This document shows, one piece after another, positions 8,162 through 19,488 of a stretch of DNA of 64,000 nt. A program made the translations under genes and the position numbers. Position 1 is the stretch's first letter. Each line of letters opens with the position of its first letter. This DNA comes from Hemibagrus wyckioides. Its lineage: Eukaryota; Chordata; Actinopteri; Siluriformes; Bagridae. The notes under the pieces were generated by a model. That model made no database searches. It saw only the letters and a program-made list of their open reading frames with translations, and was not told the DNA's origin. Where the stretch lies: positions 1,783,280 to 1,847,279 of the forward strand of contig NC_080710.1 in NCBI RefSeq assembly GCF_019097595.1, given 5' to 3'.

Positions 8162-10082
8162 TATATATATATATATATATATAGTTTAAATTAAAGTATT
8201 TTATCCCTATTTATAAAACTCCCTGTGATGATGTGAGGAAGAAACTTTGAAAGGAACCAGGCTCAGAAAGAAACCCATCCTCATTTGGGTGACACTGGAC
8301 ACTACATAATGTAAATGTAACTAAATAATGTCCTTTCTACAACAGCAACCAAGGGCTTATGGGGAACTATTAGGTCAGTATAGTATCTGAGTTCATTATA
8401 GACACTAATTCTTTGCTGTTACATGTTGACTGATGCAACGGCAGATCTGTGACGGTGTGAAAGTCCCCAAGTGGCTCTGGCCATGGCTGTCTCCTGGTCA
8501 CAGGCTGTCCACACAGATCCATTAACAGCATCAGTTAGCACCACCAAGCGACGAGACTCTGACCAGGGGTAGAGCCAGTGGTCACACTGGCAACTCAGAA
8601 CACTGGTAGCTCAGGAGTGTTAGCTTTGATCGGAGTAGGCATGGTGAATCATGAAACCGAAAGACCATCCACAGTTACTCTGTAATCAGAAAGCTTACTT
8701 CTAGCTGCATCTTGTCCTAGAACAAGCACCTCTGTCTTGTCAGAGTTAAGCAGGAGGAAGTTAGTAAGCATCCAATTTCTAATGTCCATTACACATTCTT
8801 CAATCTTAATAAGCTTCACACTTAATAAGTTTCTCTCATCTGACTTAGCTGAATCATATAGCTGTGTGTTGTTGGCATAACAGTGGAAGCTAATACCTTG
8901 TTTACGAAAAATTACACCAAGGGGTAGCATATATAAGGAGAAAATCAGTTGGCCTAAGACAGAACATTGTGGAACACCGAACATAACCTTGGTATGCATG
9001 GAGAAGTCACCATCTAGATCTACAAACTGATAACAGGCAGTCAAATAAGACCTGAGCCAGGAGAGGGCTGTTCCTTTAACATGAACAACATGTTCTAGTC
9101 TATCAAGTAGAACAGTGTGGTCAGTGGTGTCAAAAGCTGCACTAAGATTGAGTAACACCAGTAAGGAGACACAACCCTGATCAGAAGCCAGTAACAGGCC
9201 ATTTACCATTTTAACCAGTGCTGTCTCTGTGCTTTGATGAGGCCTGAATCCTGACTGATACATTTCATAAATGTTATTTCTATGCAGGTCTGAACGTAAC
9301 TGCTGTGCTACAGCCTTTTCTAGGATCTTGGAGATAAAGGGCAGGTTTGATATCGGTCTATAGTTAGACGGCTGACAGGGGTCGAAGTCCGGTTTTTTAA
9401 TCAAGGGTTTGATAACTGCTAGTTTAAAAGATTTAGGCACATAGCCAGTGCTTAGAGAAGAATTAATTACTTTTAGAAGGGGTTCAGTAACTACTGGTAA
9501 TATCTGTTTAAGGAAAGACGTGGGTAAAGGATCTAGGATGCAGGTTGAAAGTTTTGAAGAAGAAATTAGTGAAATTAGATCAGGCTCTTGAAGTGGAGTG
9601 AAGCACTCTAAGCTCTGATCAGAAATCAGAGATCAGAGATCAGCTATATTATCTACAGGATTATCTATCAAATAATTTGGCTTTAAATTAATAGTCTAAA
9701 TTTTTTGCCTGATATTATCAATTGTTTCACTGAAAAAATTCATGAAGTCATTGCTGCTAAATGTAGATGGTGTGCACTTTTCTACACTGGTTTTACTCCT
9801 AGTTAGTTTTGCTACAGTGCTAAATAAAAATTTAGGATTGTTTTTATTATCTTCGATTAGGGCAGAGAGATACGCTGATCTAGCAGCACTAAGAGAGTTT
9901 TTGTATCTCAGAAGGCTTTCCTTCCATGCTAACTGAAATACTGCTAATTTAGTTTGACGCCATTTATGTTCTAGTTTCCTAGCTGATTGTTTTAAAGCTT
10001 GTGTGTGGTCGTTGTACCAGGGTGCTAGTTTCTTCTCTTTAATTATTTCCTTTAAAGTGGAGCTACAGTGTCTAGGGTGTTG
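8162..10082 (-). pseudogene. L2-type LINE, ORF2 reverse transcriptase part and 3' region
   Basis: Minus-strand LINE. 10082-9696 encodes the linker before the RT (KLAPWYNDHTQALKQSARKL). 9440-8649 encodes the RT (PLIKKPDFDP.QPSNYRPISNL, then SGFRPHQSTETALVKM, FGVPQCSVLG). The endonuclease is missing, so the copy is 5'-truncated near 10082. The catalytic YADD-type motif reads YANN (CYANNTQLY), so both palm aspartates are changed. 8640-8165 is 3' non-coding, with a stretch ending CATCCTCATTTGGGTGACAC. Its tail is at 6838-6913, beyond the inserted Tc1. Confidence 0.85.
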
Positions 10083-10424
10083 TGTCTCACCTTTTGAAGA
10101 TGAGGTGGTGTCCCATCCACTGTGAGCTATGCAGACCCTCTGTACTTTCGTTGTCATCAATCTTCAGTGGTTGTGGCAGTTTGGGAAGTAGGGAATCCCA
10201 CTTCAGAATCCCACTTCAATCCCACTTCCCCTCTTCAGAGGGGTACAGGCAACTTTGGGATCAGCTCAAAAAAACAGGGGCCATCCCACCAATTTGCAAA
10301 CCAGATGGCAGTTGTGTGAGGAGCATTTCTGGTTTCTTTTTGGGCAGCGGGGTGAGCTCTTCTATCACATAGTACAGAGTTTTTGCACAATTTATGAAAT
10401 CTAAATTGATTAATGAGGCCCAAT

Positions 10425-10960
10425 GCTCATATTTTACTCCTGCTCTGGGTTTGTAAATTTTTTTTGGGGTTTGTAAATTTTTACAAGTTATTTTAAAATG
10501 TAAGGTAGCTCATAGTACAGATAGTGCAACTTTCAAAAGGAAAGTAATGGCATAAACCAAGGCAGCTAAGACTAAATTAGTTTAATAATAAATTACTATT
10601 CATTGCTTAGCAAACATTTGATGTAGCTGATATACGTTTATCGAATTTTTGCCAGTGTGTCTTGTGAGTCATGAATACCCAGATGTATGATGCAGAGGCT
10701 GCATGTGCTGAGATTGCATTTGCCTATAAAGTACACTTTAAAACATAATGTTAAAAGTGGCTTAAGTTCATAAAGCCACACCAAGATTGCACGAAACATT
10801 TGCTGAAGTTAAGTCAGCCTTTTGAGGTCATGGGTAAAGAGTGTGTTCACATATACATGCACAACCTCACATTGTCTGATAATAATATTTTATGCACTGG
10901 GGAAATATTTCAGGCAGACATAAAATGTATATGTATGGTGGTTATAACATGGAAAACTCC
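10425..10960. repeat. Duplicated segment A1 (partner 55080-55622)
   Basis: Non-coding block matching 55080-55622 in the same direction. Landmarks are CTCATATTTTACTCCTGCTC, TAAGGTAGCTCATAG.ACAGAT, TTTAATAATAAATTACTATT and ATAATATT before GGGG.AATATTTCAGGC. It is part of a larger duplication that also involves the GTPase gene. Confidence 0.75.
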
Positions 10961-11159
10961 AGGCAGGTAGGCTTTAAGTCAGGCAAGCAGTGGTTTATTG
11001 AACACACAGAGGAATGAGAAAATGGCTGTACAAACTAACATAATCAATAGTGATGTATACACTAACGAAAACACTCTAATGCTAAATATGTTGCTGACCA
11101 CTAACAGGAATCTACACTTCAGTGAAACCTGCTAAATGCATAGACTATATACAAACAAC

Positions 11160-11690
11160 AACTATAATGTAATGGAAGGCTAAACAGTCTCAAGACATTG
11201 ACTGTTAATGACAGCACAGTGAAAAACTGAATACTGGAAGAGCAAGAGTGCATGGTAGATGCATTGAAGGGGAGGATGTCAGAGGTATATGGTAAGGGCC
11301 CTTATGAGCTGGGAATTGAGTAATTAAAGTATTCATTTGGGGTATGTGGTAATGGGCTTGCTTAAGACCCAAAGTCATCCTAGGAAATGACTTCCTGGGT
11401 GGTTTGTTGCTTGATCTAGGGTCACCTGCTGTAGCACTTCTTCTGGTCAATCTCCCAGAGGATTAAAGCATCCAAGGAGGTGGGCTCAAAAATGGGTTGG
11501 AATGACAGGTCTTTGGTTTGTAGGTCATGTGTTCTGGACAAAGCATCTGCTTTACTGTTCTTAATTCCAGGTCTGTTGGATATTGAGAAATTGAATGTGG
11601 TGAATAAGGGAGCCCACCTAGTAAGAAGTGTTGGGCCCTCCTGACATATTACAGGTTCAGATGATCTGTGTACGCAAGAAAGGGATGGAG
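11160..11690 (-). pseudogene. Gypsy pol remnant (end of RNase H)
   Basis: On the minus strand 11690-11470 reads LLTRWAPLFTTFNFSISNRP, then GIKNSKADALSRTHD. This is the hallmark end of the Gypsy RNase H domain (RPG..N..ADALSR). About 90 further codons (11450-11205) follow in the position of the region before integrase. No other part is present. Stops and shifts make it dead. Confidence 0.7.
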
Positions 11691-12089
11691 GACAACTTTG
11701 AGTCAGTGCCTCGACTTTGGCCAGATTATGACTAAATGTCCCTGCTTCCTACATAACTCCTCTTGGCATGGCAGAACTACTTTTTTTTTACTTTTCTTTT
11801 GAGAAATGAAGGCAATAGGATGCAACTTTGACTCCTTGCAGCTTGAACATAATGTTTCTTGTTCAAAAATGGATAAACTAACAAATAGCTGTCCACAGGA
11901 ATAAAGAAAATCATTTGCAATCTGAGAAAAGAGGCACAATTGATCAGAGTCATTTACATGCATTGGTCATAGCCAATACAACCAGTTGGTATGTTCTGAA
12001 GAAGAAATAAAACACTGGTGTTCTAACAACCAGACATGGAGCAGGTTGGCCATAGCAGCAGAAAACAGAAGCATTATGACAGCTGTTTA

Positions 12090-12810
12090 GAAAGGACCAA
12101 AAACAACAGTCATCTTCAACACCCTCCACAGGGCAGGGTAAAGGTATCACAATCCACTGTTTCAAGAAGACTTTGAGAACAGAACTACCATACCACAAGA
12201 GGTAAAGCACTCATCAGCAGTAAGAATCAGAAGACCAGACCAGAACATATGGACAATGGAAGGATCTACTCAAGGTCTGAAACATATGAGCTCACCTGTC
12301 AAGCATAGTTGTGGTAGTGTCATGGCTTGGACTTGCATGGCTGTTTCTGGACTGCACTCACTTTTCACATCTTTAGTGATGATGGAGCTCATGGTGTCAG
12401 CAGCAGAATGAATTCAGAAATTCATAGATACATTCCATTTAACAATTTACAGAGAAATGCATCACATCTAATTGGGAGGAATTTCACCATGCAGTAAGAT
12501 AATAATCTAAAATGCAATTGCAACTCAACAAAGGATATCATCAGGGATTAAAAGTGAAAGGTTTTAGACTGGCCAAGTTAATCATCAGACCTTAACCCCA
12601 CTGAGTATTATCGGAAATTTTAAAGAGAGGACTGAAGGATGAAACACCCTGAAACAAACAATGACTCAAAGAAGGTGCTCTACAAACCTGGAAGAGCTTC
12701 ACAAAAAAAATGCGACAATTGTGGGTGAACAGCATTAATGCAGTTATTGCAAGCAAGGGATATGCATTCAAATTTGAAGTCAATCACATTTATTTTTAAA
12801 CACCCAAGGG
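12090..12810 (+). pseudogene. Tc1-type transposase fossil
   Basis: Plus-strand scraps in shifting frames: GRVKVSQSTVSRRL near 12135 (helix-turn-helix), HSCGSVMAWTCMAVSG near 12305 (glycine box before the second catalytic residue), DLTPIEYYW-like near 12590, then INAVIASKGYAFKFE near 12735. The order matches a Tc1 transposase, with many stops. No inverted ends recognised. The stretches 11700-12080 and 12820-13700 show no supported gene. Confidence 0.5.
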
Positions 12811-13719
12811 TTGACCAAACTGCTGTACAGAGGTGAACATAACAAATAAGGAAACAGTAAGAAAAAAGGAGTCTGGATTAAAAAACTGAAAAATATGATG
12901 TGATTCTAATGAATAGTCCCAGGTTAATGCAGAGCTTCAGGCCAGCTATATGGCAAAAGTGTGCCTCTAAACTTTAATCTGGACCTGTGTTAAATCATTT
13001 TTTAAACGTTGTATCTGTATCTATATTCTATCATATTCATCTCAAACATAAATCTCTTCCAAGCATATAAAAATTAAAGAAACTGTCTACTTATTTAAAA
13101 GTAGAGCTGAAATATAGAAACCCCATTATGGAGTCAGGACAACTCTGCAATAGACATTCCTGTATTTCACTGCTGACTTCTTGAGCACATTTGAGGCATA
13201 TGGAGATATTAATCTGCTACAGTGAGAGGTTGAATATGTTGTTAAATATGTCTGATAATTGGCTGATTGTTATGCTGTAGTAGATCTTGACTTTACCCTA
13301 TGGTGGTGTGTATGCACCCATAACAATTCTAAGTAAGGAATGTTTTTCAATTATGGCCCACTAGCTTAATAGCATCATCAGGTATATTTCAATTTAGCCA
13401 GGTGTCTTCTTTCATAATAGAGTTTACATGTTTTGAGAGTTTACATGTTTTGTACAAAATCCTGAATTTTGTACAGTTTTCTGGTACAGTTGAATTTAAA
13501 GTAGTTCACAACAGTATTGGGTTTAGATCAGTCAAATTACAGACACATTACTTGGTTAACTCTATAACACTCAAAAAGCTAACTTTTTACTAACATTACT
13601 ATTTACTATTCAAATTCACTTTAAACAGAATCAATAGCTATTCAATCCTGTTACTGTAAAAGTTAATTAACGTAGCTTTTTATTAGCAAAAAATACAAGC
13701 CGAAGACAAGCTTCCATGG

Positions 13720-13950
13720 AAGCTTTTGAGCATAGAGTTTATGTTGCTCTTACATTTCATGTCCTGGGAAGTGGTAGAACCCAGAAACTTGAAGGTCTCT
13801 ACATATTACACTTGGCTGTTGGATACTGATATACACCACTTCCTGCCGATATGCAGACTCATTGGCTCAGTCCAAGGAGATAGTGTCATCTGCAAACTTC
13901 AGAAGTTTAACATCTGGGTCCTCAGTCATTAGTATAAAGAGAAAATAGCA
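13720..13950 (-). pseudogene. LINE reverse-transcriptase scrap
   Basis: Minus-strand reading gives [14 protein letters not shown], followed by NESAYRQEV. This corresponds to the FADDT palm motif and the segment after it in fish Rex/L2-like LINEs. Only about 75 codons remain. Confidence 0.55.
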
Positions 13951-13979
13951 GTGGTATAATTTATAATTAATATAATTAT

Positions 13980-14290
13980 GTAACACAGAAACAATAGACG
14001 GTTTTTAATGTAAAAATCACTCTAATAATAAAATATTCATATGAATCGGTTAATTTCTTCTTTATATAATTTATTATTTTAGATAGTCTTTCCAAAACTC
14101 AAGCTGACCACACAGTGTCCCTAATTGTCAAAATCACATAATAGTCACTGGAATTATTAACATACAGTATATGTAATAAGCCAACATATTTAGATTTATA
14201 TTAATAGGATATGTGATAGGAGGTTGTGTTGCATGAATTGCATCTTGTGTAAGTGCTCATTTCCTGCAAAGCCAGAGCTCTGGCATGCAA
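13980..14290. repeat. Duplicated segment A2 (partners 51250-51400 and 54375-54510)
   Basis: Contains TCCAAAACTCAAGCTGACCA, then CACAGTGTCCCTAA, also present at 51320-51350. Its right part (ATTTAGATTTATA, GTGATAGGAGGTTGTGTTGC) matches 54380-54435. In the partner locus the two halves are about 3 kb apart because other elements lie between them. Confidence 0.7.
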
Positions 14291-14829
14291 CATTTTCTCT
14301 GTACATTCAGTTCATTGCTTCACACTTGCTATCTTTGTGTGCACAGTTGAACACACCTTGTGCTCATTTTTAATGACCACACTTTTTCATACTGCTCTGC
14401 ATGCTCTTAACAACCATTCTAATACTCTATAATAAACATATGACTCATACACCATAAAGATGTTTTATCATGCTAAAATAACAACATTGGTATCGGAGAA
14501 AGTTTCTGACACACACACACACACAGAGTAGTTGTACAAAGTAATTTGATTTCTTGAGTTGTGACATTGGTGGAAACAGGAGAGTAAAAATCTCCACTGA
14601 AGTCAACACTAACATGTTACTGGCTTTGACAAGCAAAAATGTCTATATGGTTTATTTATTTATTTATTTTTTGTAAAACTAAAGGTGTACATGTTGAAAC
14701 TGTAGCTGTAGAAATGGCTGTGTAGAGAGGAAGACAGACCAGGTCTCAGGAAATGCTGTGCCATCTCGTTCTCAGCAGAATACCTTACTGATTTCCTGTG
14801 AATTAGGTGACAGTCGAGGTGCTGAGATA

Positions 14830-14910
14830 CACACAGGCAGCTTTCTACTCAGTCGAATTTTTACTGTCTTGTAGCTGAACAGGAGGAAAAGTATACAGCT
14901 ACATTAGAAG
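14830..14910 (+). other. Probable 5' untranslated exon of the GTPase gene
   Basis: The sequence ending ACATTAGAAG at 14910 is followed by a strong donor (GTAGGT). The next strong acceptor (T-rich tract, then CACATTTAG at 15399) opens the exon that holds the start codon. The 5' limit is a guess, and no TATA box was identified with confidence. Confidence 0.4.
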
Positions 14911-15416
14911 GTAGGTGATAAATCTGGATTTCCATTTAAATGAAGGTGATGATGCTTCACAGTGTTATTCAGGCTTTGACATGCTGTTAAAATGTAATGA
15001 CGCTGCAGTTATGCTTTAAAGTTGCTGTTCAGTTGTTGTCATTATAGATATGTTAATTTATACGAATATTTAAGTAGAAATATATTAGGACTCAAGACCA
15101 AAGTGAGCACAGTGAAGTTGGTGAATAACTGCAGCTGGTCTTAATTATTCAATCACAATCTGACTTCTGATTTTCTTTCTGTTTCTGTATAAAGACATGA
15201 AATTAATCATAATGAACAGTTCTGAAAAATTGGAATATTAATTATAAGTTGAACACATTCTCCTCATATTCTCTCGTTCTCTCGATCTTCATTCCTGTAT
15301 TTGATCAAATCAGTGTGTTGCAATAGCAAACTACAGGGAATACACATTATTTTATTATTTCTAAGTGAAAGTATTTTTTTTAACTTTTCTCACATTTAGA
15401 CACTCGACAAAGAGTC

Positions 15417-17068
15417 ATGGAAGACGGTCAACATTTCACTCATGGGTAAGGATTCATTTTTCTGTAATATCTACATTATAGCTTCAGTCTTTATCACAAA
15501 TGGCAGGCAATCAAACACTTTTATATCTATATCTAATATTTTTATCTATTATAATTCTCTGTACATGGATCTAATTTCTTAGGAGCTCCTCAAAGAAGGA
15601 ACAACAACATAAATATATGAAAAACAAAATAGAAATAAAAGGATTCCTCACAAGATATATTCTAAAAACCTGGACTCTACTTGACAGTGAAAGTCTGAAG
15701 AGAATGGCATTTGGTGAAATAGATGAGAGCAAACCTCATAAAACCATGATAATGGTTGGCGAAACAGGAGTGGGGAAGACGACTCTCATCAACTCCATGG
15801 TCAACTACATGCTTGGTGTTGAGAGTAAAGACAGAATTTGGTTTGAGGTCATAGAGACAAAAGAAAACCAATATGAATCTCAAACCTCTACAGTAACGGT
15901 GTATGATTTATTTACTGAACACTGCCCATTCTCTCTGACCATCATTGACACACCTGGATTTGGAAAAACAGAAGGTACAGATGAGGATTTAAAAGTTGCT
16001 GAAAGTTTGCTTGAGTTACTGAGATCCGGTGAAAGGGTTGATAAAGTTGATGCCGTGTGTCTGGTGATGTCATCCAGCACGGTTCGACTCAATACAAGAC
16101 AGAACTATGTTTTCAATGCTGTTCTTTCCTTATTCAGCAATGATGTGAAGAAAAACTTTGTTGTGTTCGTCACACATGCACCAACAAAGCCTACAAATTC
16201 TATCAAAGCCATCAAAGAAGCCAAAATCCCATGCGCTCAGACTGATGATGAGGAGCCTGTGTATTTCAGGTTCGACAACAGTCACTGTGAAAACATTTCT
16301 GTGAATTCCGATTGTGAAGAGGAAACTGATCAACTGATTCAAGGTTTTCATGCAGCATGGGATCTGTTCAACACAAGCATGGATGACTTTTTGACTTTTC
16401 TAAAGGGGAACAAACCTGTAAGTTTGAAGAATACTAAAAGTGTGCTGACACACCGCAAGCAGCTAGTCAAACACATCACCAGTTTAAGGAAACAAATCAA
16501 TGCAATGCAGCTTGAACATGAATTTGAAGAGTCCTACAGAGAAAAGGTACCAATTGACCCGTCAACAGGTTTGAGCAAAGAGGCTACTTGCTGCAGTGTG
16601 TGTGAGGTGAACTGTCATTATCCAGGATGCTGGTGGGTCAGAGATCTTTCATGGTGTACTGTCATGACTAAGAATTATTGCACAGTGTGTCCAGGAAAGT
16701 GCCACTACACTGACCATGTTAAAGAGGGAAAAATCTATGAGACGAAGACCAGGAAGGTCAAGAAGACTTTGAAAGATCTGAAAAAGAGCTACGGGAAAGA
16801 GTCTGATGAGAATAAGAGACGGATACACCAACTAGAGGAAGCAATCTCCAAACAAGAAAGAGAAATAACCAGACTGGTGGAAGAATGTGATAAGTGTATT
16901 CATGTCCTCCAGGAGATCGCCTTAAAGACTGATGCTCTCTCTGAACTTCAGGATCTGGACTTCCTGTGTAAGGAAGCAAAGGAAACTCAATGTAAAGAAG
17001 AAATAGTACAGAAACTTGAAGAATTGAAGAAAAAGGCAGAGGGGAAGTCCGACATGACTAGACTGTAG
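15417..17068 (+). CDS. Fish GIMAP/AIG1-like P-loop GTPase with Cys-rich and coiled-coil parts
   Basis: Coding exons 15417-15445 and 15583-17068 (intron GT at 15446, AG at 15582). Joined in frame they give about 504 residues; the long exon alone has an ATG at 15617. Residues below are counted from that ATG. The P-loop GETGVGKT is at 48-55 and DTPG (switch II) at 111-114. The usual TKxD base-recognition motif is not evident; FVTHAP at 184-189 occupies its place. A Cys/His cluster at about 325-367 (CC..C...C, CHYPGCWW, C..CPGKCHYTDH) suggests a zinc-binding module. A charged coiled coil follows at about 385-475. This layout is a large fish family, mostly annotated as uncharacterised. An immune role is inferred from similarity to GIMAPs. 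No lesion seen. Confidence 0.85.
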
Positions 17069-17385
17069 ATGTATGCAGGAAATGGCTAGATCATCACTTT
17101 ACATAATAACAGTCCACTGATCATTTCATCAGTACTGTGTAGTGTGCTCTACAAATCACTCTATGATGAGGTGTTTATTTTCTTATTAGTTATTTAGTCA
17201 TATGATGAAAGAGGAAGCCTCTTCCAGATTAATGTATCTATGAATCCTCTGATTTTCTTTGTCTTCATATCATTAATTGTGCTTCTTTGGCCTCTGCATC
17301 CCTGTATGTGGCTTGATACTAGCATTAAATGATAAAAATATCCTTAAAATGATTTTCTCAGTGTTTTCTTTATTAATACTATTGA

Positions 17386-17391
17386 AATAAA
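17386..17391 (+). terminator. Candidate polyadenylation signal of the GTPase gene
   Basis: AATAAA about 320 nt after the stop codon, in AT-rich sequence. Other AATAAA motifs occur in this stretch, so the assignment is tentative. 17400-18300 holds no supported gene. Confidence 0.3.
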
Positions 17392-18305
17392 ATCTAATTA
17401 CAAAAGGCAATGGGGGCTGATATATACAAAAAATATCTGTGCTATAATGTTGATCTGACAAAGAAAATGTTTCTGTTCTTGGAACACTGGGATTAATCGC
17501 CAAACCCCAGCATCTACACAGTGATGGAGCCCAAAGTAGAAACATAGCTGTTTTTTTAGTTCAAAGTATGTAGACAAACGTAAACTGGCCATTTAGCTTT
17601 GTAAGCTACCTGACTGATGTTAGTGACCTCTCATCATTTTGCCTGTTTTCATTCAGCCAGAACTTATTGCAAATATTTTACAGAAGGATCAGAGACAATC
17701 TTAGATATCGTAGATATTTACTCTGTATGAAAGTATGAAAGATGTTCTGCAGATTCTTATTATTACTGTACAAGTACAAGTCTTTAACTCTTCTGCAGGG
17801 ATTTACACTCTTTATATTGTATGTGTGTTGATCTTATTTCTTTACTTGAAGGAGTAAAGGCTTTAAAATATCAGTGTATTTTGAAGGTTCAGAAAGAGAA
17901 AGTATCACATGTAAATATTTCTTCATTTAACATTACAGGTTACAAAATGCTCCTGTTTTTTTCTCTTTATTTTCAGTAAACAGTGAACCAAAGTAACTAA
18001 CACTTTTGGTTTTGATTAAAACATGGACAGGCGGATCGCTACGTGGACTAACAGATAATCGCTACGTGGATTCTGAAAACTGAACATTATTTCCAACCAA
18101 ATGTAATTAATCAGAAATGAAATAATAAATAAAATCATGACATAATCACTGACGTTTTATTTCTCATTGCACTGTGTACATTTATTCACACAGCTGTTAA
18201 TAATAAATGTTTACTTATTTATTATAAAATTATTTGAAATGTTTTAATTAGTTTGCTGTTACTAGACATAATGCTAGTGTGTGCAAGTCAGGCCAGAGGG
18301 ACACA

Positions 18306-18858
18306 CACATTTATGTCACTTTGGCATACACTAATTAATTTATTGTGTGTTTTTTCCCATATAGACCCCTATCCCAGTATTATTTTTAGACTACTCTTAG
18401 TCCCCAGCACAGTGAACTAGTATCAGTAATCAGTATTTATTGATGGACTTTAAAGCTCTTCTGTAATCTCTCTGGATCAGGACGTCTGCCAAAAGCCATG
18501 AATATAAATATTATAGCAGAAAATATAAACAAATCAGTACCAAGTATCTGATATCTTTTGTATATCCGTCTAGCCACACCCTTCACTATTTAAGACTATT
18601 TAAATGTATTTATGTAACTTATCTTTTAGCTTACTCAGCTTAGTGTTTGCTCATCATTTGCTCAGCATTTAGTTTAATCAGAAAAAAGCACCACAAAGTG
18701 AGAATGTGGAGTTTTTCCTGTTAAAGAACCAAACTATTAAATGTAGGAGGTTCTGTGGTGCAGCAGGTAGTGTTGCTGCCTCACAGCTCCAGGGTTCCTG
18801 ATTTAACCTCAAGCTTGAGTTTAGTGTCTGTGTGGTGTTTCAGATGATCTGTATGTGT

Positions 18859-18907
<49 letters not shown>

Positions 18908-19290
18908 GAACATGGATGTCTTTGTTGTTTTCCTTGTTTGGTTTCCAATTTTAATTTATAAAACTACTGTTGTGTTAAGAATTTTTATCAGTGTTTATTA
19001 AAACGTTTTAACTGCCCATATTTCTAATCAAATAGAACTCGTCCTTATCAAAGGCACATGCAGTTGATTTACACAACCACAGTGAGGTGCTGTTTACTTT
19101 ATTATGAACTGGTTTTGATGGGTCATGAATCAGGACTATTAATTTAGATGACAATTATTAATATAAAAATGATATAATTAAATAACTATTTATTATTAAG
19201 CATAATCCCTCAAATATTTAACATAATTAAATACAAAATATTTATATAATTCAGTTAATCACCTCTGACAAATAGCAAGATGAATCAAGT
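18306..19290. repeat. Duplicated segment B1 (partner 27625-29195)
   Basis: Matches 27625-29195 in the same direction: CCCAGTATTAT, TTTAGACTACTCTTAGTCCC, TATTTATTGATGGACTTTAA, TAGGAGGTTCTGTGGTGCAG, GTTTACTTTATTATGAACTG and AATCACCTCTGACAAATAG. This copy lacks the 0.5-kb insert found at 27763-28258 and shows the intact site CTGGATCAGGAC. It includes a SINE-like head and tail and a GT microsatellite. Confidence 0.85.
18740..18860 (+). repeat. tRNA-derived SINE-like head
   Basis: TGTGGTGCAGCAGGTAGTGT resembles a pol III A box, and CTCCAGGGTTCCTGATT a degenerate B box. Such heads are typical of fish tRNA-derived SINEs. It is duplicated at 28529-28650 and followed here by a GT repeat (about 18867-18904). 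Confidence 0.5.
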
Positions 19291-19488
19291 GTCTATCCCA
19301 TGAGCCACACATACACTAGGAAAATTTATTGTTATTATTATTAGTAACAGTAGTGTTTTATTATTATTATGGTTGTTTTCAGTTTCAGCCTGCATCACGC
19401 GCTGATTTTGTTATCTTTTAAATTTTAACGCTAAAAAAAACATGCACAAGCTCTCTGCTACTGCACCAACTGAAACCGAGCAACTGAT

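Noticed and set aside
15617..17068. Single-exon model starting at 15617
   Set aside because: Upstream exon 15417-15445 with a good donor and a matching acceptor joins in frame and supplies a better start, so the two-exon model is preferred.
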